A stretch of 64,000 bases of DNA from Priapulus caudatus (GCF_000485595.1 NW_014577282.1:234361-298360), one strand, 5' to 3'; positions 1 to 12,337 are shown, counted from the first letter of the stretch. Notes: generated by a model from the sequence alone, not told the origin. Translations and numbers: made by a program.

Positions 1-782
1 GTAATACCTGAGTTCAAATAGCTGCGATTTACAAACGCAGAAGCGAATGTCGAACTTGTTTTGATTGCCTGATTTCGCGATGTTATAAATGCACCGCGGA
101 GATGTTGAATTGGACTATCTAGATCTAGCTAGACTGCTGCCCGCTGTGGACCGCGTTGGCTCGCTAGATGGCTCCTCAGTGATAGTCAACGTATGTGAGA
201 AATGCGGCCTGAGCGCTTCCATCGCTGTACATTGGCGGGTGGTTATTGCGTTATTGGCAGGTAGTGAGAAGTACTGACGGGCATGGCAAGGTGATTAGGC
301 ACCCGTATAGACTGGAACAGTAAGTGGCGATCAGGGGATCGGTCTACAATTGATGACGATGAAGCATGTTAGCTCGATAGCCAGACAACACCGAAAAACT
401 CATTGTTGATCCAGTTCTGTGAGAAATTATAGATGTTGTTATATATTATTCGCTACATCTTCGTAATCAAGCACAAGTGATTTACCAGGCTGATGGAGGT
501 ATGCACATGGCACAGCATTGTTTTCTCGCCGTGCACAGTGCGGCGCGCACCGTCGGATCGTACTGATATTGTGTAGACATTTTTATCACTAAAGTTTATT
601 TCTTATTCTGAATGTTAGTTTTTACGCTAACCATGTCATTAATAGCGAGCAAGACAACGAGAGAGACGATGTAGTTGTGTCTCGCGGGTGCCAGGATACT
701 GCAGAGATTACGCCTTGGTTCGCACCCCCGGCAGCATTGTTGTCGTACGTGCGTTCGTGACGTATCGTGGCCCTGTGTCTAA

Positions 783-985
783 ATCCGTGTGCGTGTGTGT
801 TGCGTGTCTGTGCACGTGCGTGCTGGGGTGTATGCAGTGAGTGTGTGTGTGTTGTGTGTGTGTGTGGTGTGTGTTGGCGGTGTGTGTGTGTGTGTATTGT
901 GTGAGTGTTTGTGAGTGTGTGAGTAGTGTGACGGTGTGTGAGTGTGTGTGGTGCTGCCTGCACGTGTGGTGTGTGTGGTGCTGTT
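783..985 (+). repeat. GT-rich microsatellite, left arm
   Basis: Imperfect GT/TG runs interspersed with GTGAGT and GTGCGT steps. The counterpart in the other arm is the CA-rich tract at about 6826-7050. Confidence 0.9.
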
Positions 986-1550
986 GATAGGCAGAACCGT
1001 AAGTTCGGAGATTGTTCGAATTTCACTCACGTCTAAACGCGTCCGATATTTGCCGTTCTGCGGAGCGCTCAGCCGTCGCGGACAGCGCCATCTGGGGAGC
1101 CGAGAAGGGCGTTAATATACAAACATACCGCAACGCCGACATACCGCTGGCTTCTTGCCTGTGGCGACTCTACTGGCGTCATGGAGGTCAAGGGGTCAAC
1201 ACTCGGAGCGTAGCCGCCGGTCCTTGTTCGCCTCTCGTCGTTGTGATGGTTTGTCGCTGTGCGGTTGGCTAGTGCTTTTGTTGTGACAGCGCCAAGCTTT
1301 GGTATATACATGCTATAATAGTGAGGATCATTAGTGAGACTACGTTATGGATAAAAGGAGCGGCGAGTCAGTGATACGGAACTGTATGATTCGGAAAGGT
1401 GAAAGAATATATTATGAAACCATTTTAGTTCCAAATAAAAGTCATGTGTCCTTTTTGGTTATGCCGTTCGTGTCAAAGAGTTTCTATTTATTACTCTGTA
1501 ATGCTTTCATTTACCTCAGCAACGTCTGTACTACGGAACAATAGCAGATC

Positions 1551-3021
1551 ACAGGCTCACCACAGCTCTTGAAGAGTCCTTGAATTTTGCTCTTCTGTCC
1601 CTTGAAGTCTTAATTTTTAGTCCCACCTTGAAGCATCCGTCAAGTTTAGCTATTGCCGAATGGGTCGTCGTCGTCGTAACGTCCGTCCGGTCGTCCGTCC
1701 GCCGTCCTGTTCCGTCCGTCAACGCATTTCGCACGGTCAACGATAACTCAGGAACCGTTTGGCACATGTTTGAAATTGGTGATAGTGTTCTTACTGCTAG
1801 GCTCCATATTAACACACTATTTTGAAGACCGCCAGTCGACGTGACTTTCGAGCCACCGGCAATTTTTTGGCAAAAATGTTGAAGTTCAGGTGTTTTGGTG
1901 TGTGATTGCTAGTGTGTGGTGTGTGTGTTGCGCGCGTCACGTGCGGTGCCGTGCGCCGTGTGTGTAGCTTTGTTTTCTTTTTTTGTGGTATAAAAGGGGG
2001 GTCCGGACCCCTCGACCCCCTCTGGATCGCACCCTTGGATATACAGGATGGTTGCGTCGACAGTTAAAAGGGCGTGACTTCTTCTGTAGCTCACTCATTG
2101 TGGGCCGTTTTTTGTGGTGAGCCTACCAGTGTCATTGACACTTCATTTCCTTTGTCCATTGAAGTCCTTAGAAATACGTCCAAGTCTTTGTATTTTATTG
2201 TCTAATGTTCTGGAATTTTACATTTTTTAGCCTAAAATAAAAAGCACAAATCTTCATGGCTGGTTATCTGACTGACCACCATTCCAAGTCTTCCGATAAA
2301 AATGTTAAATTTAATATAAAGTTCACAAGTGCCATTGTCATACTAATCGTACTTCTAACCAAAAGTAGTTTGGTTTGTCCCTAATTTTTAGCGTGCAGGT
2401 GGTGTAAGGCTTAGAGACTATAAGTTCCGTCATTTTAATATTTATTTATTTACTCATTGTTCATATTTTGGCAGTCAAATTGTGGTCAATATATGTGATG
2501 CAATTTCGTGTGTAGAGAATAAATACACACGAGTAATAAATTAAAGACATTATTATAAATAGCAGCATATAGTCTTATAGATACATGGCCATGGCATGCC
2601 GATGTACTAAAAAAAAGGGAAACAAACTTAGTTTTAGCACAGTTTACTGTTCTTGTTTGAATTCCTGGGATTAAATGTTAGTTATTATTTGTTATTTGTT
2701 ATTCCCGTATTGTGTAAAGATTTGGGGACAAAGTATATGGCCCATAGATGGTTTCTATCTCATGGGTTGGAGGCTGAGAAGATCTTTAATTTGCACCAGC
2801 TCAACAAGTACTATTAGCATGAAATGTATAGAATCAGATTTCTCTCAATTGAATTGAGGTGCATAAACAACTATTTTTACTGTTTATAAGGAATCTAGTT
2901 AATATAAAGACTCTCTGAAAAATGTCGTATAACTACTTGTCAAGATTATGCTGTTGAAAAAATTTCCTAAAATGTCCTTGAAGTCTCAAAAATTTAAGTT
3001 CACACTTGGTGGGAACCACTG
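1551..3021 (+). mobile_element. hAT-like DNA-transposon remnant, left arm
   Basis: The right end reads GGGAACCACTG (3011-3021), so its complement begins CAGTGGTTCCC, a terminal sequence typical of hAT elements. The left end carries CAGG-TCACCACAGC, followed by repeated 'CCTTGAA' motifs that recur near the right end (about 2960-2985). No transposase frame is visible and the flanks give no clear 8-bp target duplication. It looks like a non-autonomous or decayed copy. The class comes from terminal motifs only; another superfamily is possible. Confidence 0.4.
1905..2050 (-). mobile_element. Transposon-end-like fragment with GGTCCGGACC palindrome, left arm
   Basis: Contains the complement of a CAGGGGCGGATCCAG-type terminus followed by G runs and a GTCCGGAC palindrome, next to a short GT-rich tract. 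Such G-rich termini are common on non-autonomous DNA transposons of invertebrates. It lies inside the hAT-like remnant, so it may be a nested insertion. The family is not identified. Confidence 0.4.
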
Positions 3022-3239
3022 TACTGAGTACCTAGCTCAGTAATAATGTACGCATATAAAATCAATTTATCATGAGAAACCAGATAAATACCAATAATAA
3101 CTTTTCAATTCAATATATGATATTTCTACTATTTTCTATATCTAGTATCTGATAGGTCTATCTATTCATATCGGTACTTATTGATCTGTAATCTATCCTC
3201 TTTTATATTCTGTGTCGGGAATAGAGTAACCCCTCTTTC

Positions 3240-3690
3240 CCAAATGGTACTGCCTACGACACTGAGTTTAAACACGGTGAAAAGTTAGCCAAGCGAATGT
3301 GCTGGGTTTTTCAGCAATGCTCTCTAATCAAGATATCGATATAGATATCTATCAATGTAGGATTCTATTATAGAGATCTAGTAGATTTGCAGCGCTCACC
3401 TTTTCAACTCCGCCACAAGCGCTAGAAATAGGATTATAACGGCAATAATACGCCGGCGATGGTTTACAGTCACACAAACACCATAAAGCATAGCACACCC
3501 ACTACAACGGACGCGACACGCTGCGGGTATGTGTCGCAACGCACGCTGTGCGCGTGTATTATAGGCGTAAAGTCAATTTTGTGCCAGGGTGGGGGGGGAG
3601 TGGGTGAAAAGTTCAGCTAAAATACGGCCATTTGGTGGCCAAAACTTTTCACCGTGCCAACTTGAGATCGGGCGATACACCATCCGCGAG
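3240..3690. mobile_element. ~450-bp element with ~45-bp terminal inverted repeats, left arm
   Basis: Both ends share one sequence in inverted orientation: ATGGTA-CTGCC-ACGAC, a short variable stretch, then CACGGTGAAAAGTT-GCC. The left end lies at about 3243-3290 and the right end, on the complement, at about 3635-3688. An extra shorter inverted pair (GGTGAAAAGTT at about 3603 against AACTTTTCACC at about 3645) lies inside the right end. No coding frame is present. Size and structure fit a MITE-like non-autonomous element, family unknown. Confidence 0.5.
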
Positions 3691-3885
3691 AGGAAGTAAG
3701 GAAATGAGCAAGGCAAAAAAACGGTTGAAAGAAAGTGCAATAATATATACATATTGTATATAGTATAGCGGCTCTCGAGAAAGTGAAAATTGCGCGAGAG
3801 AGATACAGTGTGGAGCTGATGTGTGTGTTGTGTGTGTGTGCGTGCGTGCGTGCGTGGCCCGCGTGAAAAGAGGAATATTGCTACT

Positions 3886-4072
<187 letters not shown>

Positions 4073-4239
4073 GCAATATTCCTCTTCACGCGCGCACGCA
4101 CGCACGCACGCACACACACGCACACTGTATCTCTCTCGCGCAATTTTTCACTTTCTCGAGCGCTATATATATACAAATATGTATATATATATATACACTC
4201 GCCTTTCACCGTTTTTTTCCCTTGCTCACTTCCTTACTC

Positions 4240-4680
4240 CCCTCTCGCGGATGGTATCGCCCACGACATCAGTTGCACGGTGAAAAGTTTGCCAGCCAAA
4301 TGGCCGTATTTTAGCTGAACCTTTTCACCCCCCCCCCTGGGCACAAAATGTGAATTTACGCCAAGAATGTGAATACACGCGCACGCGTGCGTGCGACCAA
4401 ACCCGCGTGTGCGCGTCCGTTAGTGGGTGTGTATGCCTTATGTGCTTGTGTGACTGTAAACACGCGTATTATTGCCGTATAATCCTATTTTAAGCTTTGG
4501 GGAGTGAAAAGGTTGAGGTTGAAAACCACTGATCTCTATAATAGAATCTATATTGATCTAATCTATATGATTATATTATAGAGAGCAGTGCTGAAAACCA
4601 GCCATTCGCTTGGCTAACTTTTCACCGTGCTAACCAGGTCGTAGGCGATACCATTTGGGAAAGGGGGTTACTTATTCCCG
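4240..4680. mobile_element. ~440-bp element with terminal inverted repeats, right arm
   Basis: Counterpart of 3240-3690. One end reads 'ggatggtatcgcccacgac' at about 4249, followed by CACGGTGAAAAGTT. The other end carries AACTTTTCACCGTG near 4616 followed by GTCGTAGGCGATACCAT. The two ends agree better here than in the left arm. Confidence 0.5.
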
Positions 4681-5784
4681 AAAGAATATAACAAGAGATA
4701 GGATATAGATAAAAGTACCATATCGGCATATGAATAGATAGACATATCAGATATAGATAGATAGAAATAGATAGAATATCATATATTGAATGAAAAGTTA
4801 TTATTGGTATTTTATTGGTTTCTCATGATAATTGATTTTATATGGTACATTATTACTGCTAGGTACTCAGTACATATGGTTCCCGCAAGTGTGAATTATT
4901 TTTGCAGACTTCAAGGACATTTTAAGGAAATTTTTTCAAGCATAATCTGTGACAAGTAGTTATAGCATTTTAGAGTTTTCATATATACCTTAGATTCCTA
5001 TATAAAGTAAAAATAGTTGTTTTACACCCTAATTCAATGAGAGAAATCCTATATCTATAAATTTCTTGCTAATAGTACTTGTTGAGCTGGTGAAATTAAA
5101 GATCTTCTTTGGCCTCCAACCCATGGACGAAACCATTATGGGCCATATTCCCCTTGTCCCAAATCTTTACAAATAGGGTAATAACAAATAACAAATAATA
5201 ATAATACATTTAATCCAGAATTCACAGAACAGTATGTGCTAAAACTAGTTTGTTTTCCCTTTTTTTAGTCATGGATGGCATGGACAGGTATCTTAACTAT
5301 ATGCTGACTATTATAATAATTCTTTATTTATTACTCGGTGTGTATTTTCCTACACACAAATTGCACACATATTGACACAATTGTGTAGCAAAATATGAAG
5401 AATGAGTAATAAATAAATATTAAAATGAGGAACTTATAGTCTAGAGCCCTACACCACCTGCACGTAAAAATTAGGGACAAAACAAACTACTTTGGTAGAG
5501 TACATTAGTAGACAATGGCATGTGAACTTTATATTAAATTTAACATTTTTATCGAAGACTTGGAATGGGGTCAGTCAGATAACCAGCAATGAAGATTGGC
5601 TTTTTATTTTAGGTAAAAAATGTAAAATTCCAGGACATTAGACATAAAATAAAGACTTGGACCTATTTCTAATGACTTTCAATGACAAAGGGAATGAAAG
5701 TGTCAATGACACTGTAGCTCACCACAAAAAAGGACACAAATGAGTGAGTAAGAAGAAGTCAGTTTTAATTGAGCAACCATCTGT

Positions 5785-5940
5785 ATATCCAGGGGCGGAT
5801 CCAGAGGGGGGGTCGAGGGGGTCCGGACCCCCCCTTTTTACCACAAAACAAAGAAAACAAAAACATACACACGACGGCACGCACGCACGCCGCAAGCACC
5901 GCACACCACACACTAATGCACACACACACAAACCTGAACT
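5785..5940 (+). mobile_element. Transposon-end-like fragment with GGTCCGGACC palindrome, right arm
   Basis: Cleaner copy of the fragment at 1905-2050: 'ccaggggcggatccagag', then G-rich sequence, 'gtccggac', then a C-rich stretch and a CA tract. Nested in the right-arm hAT-like remnant. Confidence 0.45.
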
Positions 5941-6104
5941 TCCATTTTTGCCAAAAATTGCCGTGGCTCGAAACAAGTACGTCGACTGGCGTGCTTCAAA
6001 ATAGGATGTTTAATATGGAAGCATCATGCAGTAACAACTGATACCAATTTCAAACATGTGGCCAAACGGTTCCTGAGTTATCGTTGACCGTAGCGAAATG
6101 TTGA

Positions 6105-6135
6105 CGGACGGACGGACGGACGGACGGACGGGCAG
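6105..6135. repeat. GGAC tetranucleotide tract
   Basis: About seven tandem GGAC units, with a decayed CCGT-type counterpart at about 1680-1725 in the left arm. Confidence 0.85.
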
Positions 6136-6825
6136 GACGGACGTACGACGGGGACGACGACCATGGCAATAGCTCAACTTGACGATGTCAAGGTGAGCTA
6201 AAATTAAGGACTTTCAAGGACAAAGGACAAAATTCAAGGACTTTCAAGGGCTGTGGTGACCCTGTTGATTGTATTGTTCGTAGTACAGACGTTGCTGAGG
6301 TAAAGAAAGCATACAGAGTAATAATAGAAACTCTTTGCACGAACGCATAACAAAACAGGACACATCGACTTTCATTTGGAACTAAAAGGTTCATAATATA
6401 TTTTCACCTTTCGAATCATACAGTTCCGTATCACTGACTCGCCGCTCTTTTATCCTAACGTAGTCTCACTATGATCATCACTATTATACACTGTATATAC
6501 AAAGCATTGGCGCTGTCACAACAAAAAGCACTAGCCAACGCGTCAGACAACCATCCACGAAGCAGAGAGGCGAACAAGACGGGGCTACCTCAGAGTGTTG
6601 ACCTTGACCCCATGACGCAGTGACGTCGGCCGTAGGCAAGAAGCCAGCGGGCTATGCTCGGCGTGCGTGTCGGTATGTTATGTATATAACGCCCCTTCTG
6701 GACTCGCGCCATGATTGGTGCGCTGTCCGCGACGGCTGAGCGCTCCGCGCAGAACGGCAGAATATCGGACTAGCCGTTTATGCACGTGAGTGCAATTCCG
6801 AACATCTCCGACTTACGCGTTCTGC

Positions 6826-7050
6826 CTATCACACACATACCACACACACGCCACGACTCGGACACACACACATCACGCCTCACACACTGCACAACTCATC
6901 ACACTCACAACACTAACTACAATACAAACATCACCACACGTCGCACACACACCCACACACACACACATCCACACATCGACGCACGCAACGGCACTCGCAG
7001 CGACGCACTACCACGTGCACACGGATTTAGACACGCACACACGTACGCGC
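6826..7050 (-). repeat. CA-rich microsatellite, right arm
   Basis: Imperfect CA/AC runs, the mirror of the GT tract at 783-985. Threonine- and histidine-rich reading frames across it are repeat artefacts. Confidence 0.9.
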
Positions 7051-7279
7051 ACGAACGCACGTACGAACAACTCTGCCGGGGTGCGACACCAGGGTAACTC
7101 TGCAGTCTGCCACGCCCGGCGACGACACAACTACATCCGTCTCTCCGTTGTCTTCCTCGCTATTAATGACATGGTTACGTAAAAACTACATTCAGAAACT
7201 ATGAAATAAACTTTTGATAAAATGTCATACCAATATCGTCATCCACGGGCGCGCCGCACTGGCCGCGAGAAAAAACAAT

Positions 7280-7295
7280 GGTTGCCATGGCAACC
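7280..7295. promoter_or_regulatory. RFX-type X-box, perfect 16-bp palindrome
   Basis: GGTTGCCATGGCAACC is a textbook RFX X-box: two GTTGCC half-sites in inverted orientation. RFX factors bind such sites in promoters of ciliary genes in animals. The equivalent site in the left arm (about 490-515) is broken by indels. No gene is recognised beside it, so function is inferred from the motif only. Confidence 0.5.
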
Positions 7296-7733
7296 TCATC
7301 AGCTGTAATCACTTGTGCTGATTACGAGATGTAGCGAATAATAATATAACAACATCTATAATTTCTCACAGAACGGATCAAACAATGAGTTTTTCGCGTG
7401 TTGTCTGGTATCGAGCAACATGCTTATGTACAATTGTAACCGACCTGCACTACTTTGCAGTCTTACCGGGTGCCTACTGCCCCATGCCCGCACGTACTTC
7501 TCCTGCCAATAACCAATAACCACCGCCATGTAAGCGATGGAAGCGTCAGCGCCGACATTTCTCACATACGTTGACTATCACGAGGCGCCATCTAGCAGCA
7601 GCGGGCACAGCGGCAGCAGGTCTAGTAGATAGATAGTCAATTCAACACGTCGGTGCATTTATAACATCGGAAATCAGGCAATCAAACCAGGTTCGACATC
7701 GCTTGCGTTTAAATGCAGTATTTGAATCGGTTA

Positions 7734-7800
7734 CAGCACAACAAAGGTGCAACGAACGACTGCTATGACTGCCACGACCATAAACACCACACACATACAC

Positions 7801-7836
<36 letters not shown>

Positions 7837-8980
7837 TCGTGTGTATTTAGTAGATATATAATATTATGGCCACGGACACCTCGTCCACTGGTGCTGCCCT
7901 CCCTCGTCAGCAGGAGAAACGTTTTTACATCGGCTAAAATCCTCTCTTTACAGTGGAAGGAATCGGAGAGACAATCGATCGAACCGGACTTGACGACACG
8001 TATGCAACAACAATCGCTACTCGTGTGTTTTTAATAAAATACAATATATGAATGACTGACATGAACACTAAAGTCAATCTCTCTATGTAACGTTACAATA
8101 CAGGGCGTCTTGCCTTGTTCAGGCTGCCCACACACACTGGGCTACCATGACCGTTCCCCGTTGGATCTACCTCAGTGAGGAACTGAAAGACCGTGAAGTT
8201 TGGTGTTACTCGACATGTTTACGACATGAGCTATACATTCGGCGCATGCTCACTCTTTCCAGTGATGTCCGTTCGTAATCACAAAAGGCGATATCAAAAC
8301 GTGAATGATCTCTGAATACTTCCCGCGACACGGGATGGCAGTGGGGAGCAGTAGGAACGGCACGCCGGTAGAGGGCTGCAGAAGACGGACGCGCGTCCGT
8401 CGCCATGGAGACAAAGCGTCTTCCGCCGCTCGTAGAGAGCAGCAGCTCCGATAAATGCGCAGACGCGCGCAGAACGGGGCGATAACGCCACCTGGCGTCG
8501 ACACCAGGCTCGATACGTCGTCGTCTTACGGCGCGCATGGAAGTACGATCACGTGGCCACGCGGCCGGAAGTACGGGGCCTGGGGGGGCGTTAGCTTCGA
8601 CACGGGGGTCGTTTATCGGGGTGAGGGGTGGTGGAGGGGGAGAGGAGCGTGTGTTGCTCAAACACCCAGCGTCGGAGAGGGGTTAGGCAGAGCCCTTTTC
8701 ATGTACGGCCTCGCACATACGACAGAGAAGCGCAGCACAGCTCGCTAACCGACTCACTTATACATGGAGCGACACAGAGAGAAAGTCGGTTGTCGCCGGT
8801 CCCATCGCCCTCCACCCCCGCACCCAGCGAGGCAGCATCACTGCTAACAAATAACGGTAGTGACCATCTTGGCGTTTGCGATATAAAAAAAACTTCGAAA
8901 AAGATCGTCGGGGAACCGACCGACTGTCGCACCGCCTGCTGCCGACATGCTTTTACTCTCTATTAATAAACAGAGAAACT
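7734..8980. other. Non-repetitive stretch with no recognised gene
   Basis: Contains a pure TA tract (7805-7833), moderately GC-rich sequence and a TATAAAA-like string near 8881. Reading frames on both strands here are short and low in complexity, with none showing a recognisable domain. The part from about 8640 has a noisy inverted counterpart at about 47461-47870. Confidence 0.6.
7805..7833. repeat. TA dinucleotide tract
   Basis: Uninterrupted TA run between AT-rich flanks. Confidence 0.95.
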
Positions 8981-9162
8981 CAGGCGGTCAGTAAGCTTCC
9001 CCCACCTCGATCGCACAGGCGGTCAGTAAGCTTCCCCCACCTCGATCACACAGGCGGTCAGTAAGCTTCCCCCACCTCGATCGCACAGGCGGTCAGTAAG
9101 CTTCCCCCACCTCGATCGCACAGGCGGTCAGTAAGCTTCCCCCACCTCGATCGCACAGGCGG
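8981..9162 (+). repeat. 35-bp minisatellite, five units
   Basis: Five consecutive 35-bp units starting CAGGCGGTCAGTAAGCTTCC and ending near CGATCGCA, plus a 7-base partial. Units are identical apart from one change (ATCGCA to ATCACA in the second). Each carries an AAGCTT and usually a CGATCG. The inverted counterpart at 46255-47460 has about thirty-four noisy units. Confidence 0.95.
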
Positions 9163-9208
9163 ACCGCATTGGAGGAGGGTCGGGAGCGGTCCGCGGCGCG
9201 TGTCACCA

Positions 9209-9216
9209 TGACGTCA
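9209..9216. promoter_or_regulatory. Perfect CRE octamer TGACGTCA
   Basis: An exact cAMP-response-element palindrome, with a CGTCAC half-site about 15 bases downstream. The matching position in the inverted copy (near 46190) is changed. Function is inferred from the motif alone. Confidence 0.3.
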
Positions 9217-9663
9217 CCGGCTCGTGTGTACGTCACTACAGATGCGCGAATGCATTGCCACGTGGCATCGTCCCTAGCAACGACGATGCCGATGAGACGA
9301 TGACGATGACGACGACGACGACGACGGCGGCGGCTGCTGTGTTTGAGCGCTGTCTTTGGCACCGATGGCAGCCGGGGATGAGGCGAGCAGCGACGAAAGA
9401 ACTCGCTACTCATCGCCATTTTGATTGTCGGCAACGACGACGACGACGACAGAATCCCGAAAACAACGCAGCAAATGTGCGCGTGCGCGCCCGACGGCTA
9501 TCATATATATAATTACACACAGAGAAAAAATATCAGGAAGTAACGTCAGCCGCTATTTTGTGCACGTAGACGTTTCTCTGATGAGTGGGGAGACACCTTG
9601 GTCACCTAAAGGTGTCAAGAGAAAGACCTCTCATACATGTAGGAGTGTCGCGACATGCGGGTG

Positions 9664-9677
9664 CCGGCAGGGGGCGC
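9664..9677 (+). promoter_or_regulatory. CTCF-like site
   Basis: CCGGCAGGGGGCGC matches the animal CTCF core CCASYAGRKGGCRS at 13 of 14 positions. A second weaker candidate, CCACAAGGGGGCGA, lies at 10748-10761. Motif evidence only. Confidence 0.3.
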
Positions 9678-12323
9678 CGCGTACAGTTCTCACGATGTGC
9701 AACGCAGATGGCGCTGCGGCACCGAACGGCAGACGATGCATCAACCTGCCTGCACCCAGCCCAAATATAATCAACACAAGAACAGCACTTATCTTACACA
9801 TATATCCTCCAGTATCAACTAACGGATAATAGCTCGAGTTGCTAAAAGAAGTCGAAAGAGAATGAAACATATCCACGTGTGCCGCGCGGGGGGAGGGGGG
9901 AGGTGGAGGAGGAAGGAACGGGAATAGGGGGCTCACGAAAACCCGCGCCTGTAAAACCCAAGAATCAAAACCACCTTACGTAACCGGGTAACATGATTCG
10001 TCGTCAAAATAAACAAGGAAATAAAATCTAACCAACAAACAAAACAACAGTTTTTATCGCCGCGCGCACGCGACGGTGGCGCCACCGCCTCGGGAGCGGC
10101 GGGACTCAGCGCGCGTACCGGAGGCTGAGCATCACAACACCTGGCCAGAATACGAAGCCAGACCGTGCGGAATGCTCACTGCTTACATCACGACGAGAGA
10201 AAGTGTCTCCCACATCGATTCTTCCAATCGGAAGGTGAATCCTGCCGCTTCGTGTCACTCGGGTCAACGGAGGACAAAATGGCGTGCGCTTAGAAACGCG
10301 AGAAGATTCCACGTGTCCTTGCACCACTCGACAGCGAGCGGTGGACGCGAGGGCACGCACGCAGCGCCACCGCTATGACGACTTCACTGCACTGTCACGA
10401 CAATGTCATCGTGATTTCGTCACGACGTCGCTGCATTTTCACAGTGACATCATCACAGTGTCGCCGCAATGTCACCACTATTTCATCACAACGTCGCCAC
10501 AATCTCACTGTGATCGCTACAATGTCACAACGACATCATTTTGGCCATCATCTGCAAAGCTCGATTTCGAATGCCTTCTCACTGTTTACGGTGGATCGTT
10601 GGACAGTGACTCGATGTACCGCAACAAGAGAGATGGAATTGAGCTTCGAAACGCGGATGCTTTCTAGGAACTTTCTACGTATCTCTCGAACGTGCTATTG
10701 ACGTCATCGCGCAGCGTCCGGAGCAACTACTATCCCAGTGACAGACGCCACAAGGGGGCGACACCGGTGCCGTCGGCACTCCACTCAGTCTGTAGAAATC
10801 AAAACGTTTTACCCGTATCAGAACATTTCTCACACACTGTGCATTTTAAGAGGTGCCGGCCCGTCGGCTCTCGAGCAAGCACGTGCACGGCGAGAGCGGA
10901 CGGGTCTGCGACGCACTCTTGCTCGCCAGGCGGTGCCACAAAAGCGCACGCGCAGTTTAAGCCGCGAGCGTCGCGTACGGCCGACGAGCAGCCGTAAGTG
11001 AAGCGAAAGACTGGGGCACTGATGCTGTCATTAGGTGCGCTCCCAACAACAGCAATATATGTTTTTAGTGCAATCACAGTGACTTTGGCAATCTACTCGG
11101 CAATATGAAGTGAATAAAGACAAGAGTTCCTTAACCGAACAATTTCAAATTTTGTATTAAAACACAAAACGTAACACATAGGTGCACTGAATAAACATTG
11201 AATAAAAGTAATTGGTCCGAGTATCGCAACGGCAGCACTGCCGCAACATGCGCAAGCGCACGGCGTGCGCAAGCAATAGTGGCGGGCACCATTGTTTCAG
11301 TAAGTACCTTGCGACCGTTATCCAATGGAATTCAACGATTTATCATGTGATGGCAGGCTAATCTCTATTATTCACTCCTCTGAGTTCCCTATAAGCGAAG
11401 AGTGGACGGGGAATGTAAGGCCTATCGAGGCAAGCGCAAAAAAAACCTAGAAGCTTCGAGGTGACACGGGCAGTCGCAATCGTCGCGAAACTACGAGATT
11501 TGCTGAGGGATGATTAGATAGGCAGCAACAACTAAGTCCGTTGTCTACTGGAGCTAGACTACCTGGCTGCTGTCCAGCAACAACTGCTTAAATTGGCAAC
11601 TGTCCGTTTTTGACTAACGGATAAATAAAGCTAATAATTTGAAGCTGAATTACTGAATAGCAACTCTTGACAATAGAAAAGCAATATTGTATAAGTTTCA
11701 GAAAAATATGCACACCATCCTCGGCCCTCAATTCTCTGTATATCGTCAAATCAGCCCCAGCATTTACTGGAAAATGCCACTTTGGAAAATCCAATCCTCC
11801 TGTGAGGAGGTATTAATATTCATCTGGAACTACATGTTGTTTGGTTTCCGGGCAATGGTGTAGCACCGCATACATTGCCCCAGTTTGCTCTAATTTCGGT
11901 AAAATCTTTTTTCATAATAAGAACTGCTTAATTTATCAGGCTGAAGTGTTCTTATATACTAGGTTTTTATTGTTGTCCATATTTCAAAGCCCTGGGGGGT
12001 TTGTTCTTAATCCGCAGTATCTTTTATGGGCGGGTGTTTAGCGGTATACTGTCATCGACCCAGCCTGCCGGTCCTTCAATCTAACTTCAGTGATGTACGT
12101 TCTTGCACATAGTGGCCAAGTCCGCGCATCATCGTCCAGAGCGTTCCCTCTGCCGCCGGTGGCCACGTTGACGAGTAGGTGTGGCGTGCCACCGCTGCCC
12201 GAGGCCTGGCGGGAGCAGATCGTTTCTTTGCGTGTCCCTTTCGTACCTAATTGAGAGGCGTACGTGGCGGTCGCGTGCGGGCGACGCTTCTCGGTCGGCG
12301 CCATTAGCGCTGCTGCCGCGAGC

Positions 12324-12337
12324 GTTGCCGTGGCAAC
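12324..12337. promoter_or_regulatory. RFX-type X-box upstream of exon A
   Basis: GTTGCCGTGGCAAC, two perfect inverted half-sites with a 2-base spacer. A CCAAT box in inverted form (ATTGG, 12349-12353) follows 11 bases later, as is common in RFX-controlled promoters. The same palindrome is intact at 56687-56700 and 47996-48009, and has one inserted base near 22060. It lies about 300 bp upstream of exon A and could belong to a promoter, possibly bidirectional. Confidence 0.5.

Larger units (their letters stand above)
1..3885 (+). repeat. Left arm of a ~7.7 kb inverted repeat
   Basis: This arm pairs in reverse complement with 4072-7733. The first 150 bases match the complement of roughly 7560-7733, and the inner edge 'gaatattgcta' (3876-3886) mirrors 'tagcaatattc' (4072-4082). 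The arms align along their whole length but differ by many one- to few-base indels, so the pairing sum drifts from about 7735 outside to 7958 at the centre. No convincing gene is seen inside. It holds a GT microsatellite, transposon remnants and AT-rich sequence. The arm may be real, or one strand of a fold-back read joined to the other. Confidence 0.9.
4874..6264 (-). mobile_element. hAT-like DNA-transposon remnant, right arm
   Basis: Mirror copy of 1551-3021. It starts near 'tatggttcccgc' (about 4875) and ends at 'gctgtggtgaccctg' (6264). The 'CTTTCAAGGAC' motifs near 6210-6250 are better preserved here than in the left arm. No coding capacity was seen. Confidence 0.4.
9163..11010. other. 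Region without recognised gene; inverted counterpart at 44096-46250
   Basis: GC-rich sequence with a GAC/GAT microsatellite (about 9297-9340), a perfect CRE (9209-9216), two CTCF-like sites (9664-9677, 10748-10761) and a degenerate run of TGTCAC/CATCA motifs (10380-10540). Open frames here are broken or low-complexity. The matching inverted segment at 44096-46250 does not preserve any frame, which argues against coding. Confidence 0.6.

Noticed and set aside
8981-9162. CRISPR-like array of five regular repeats
   Set aside because: The 35-bp units are contiguous with no unique spacers, and the context is eukaryotic.
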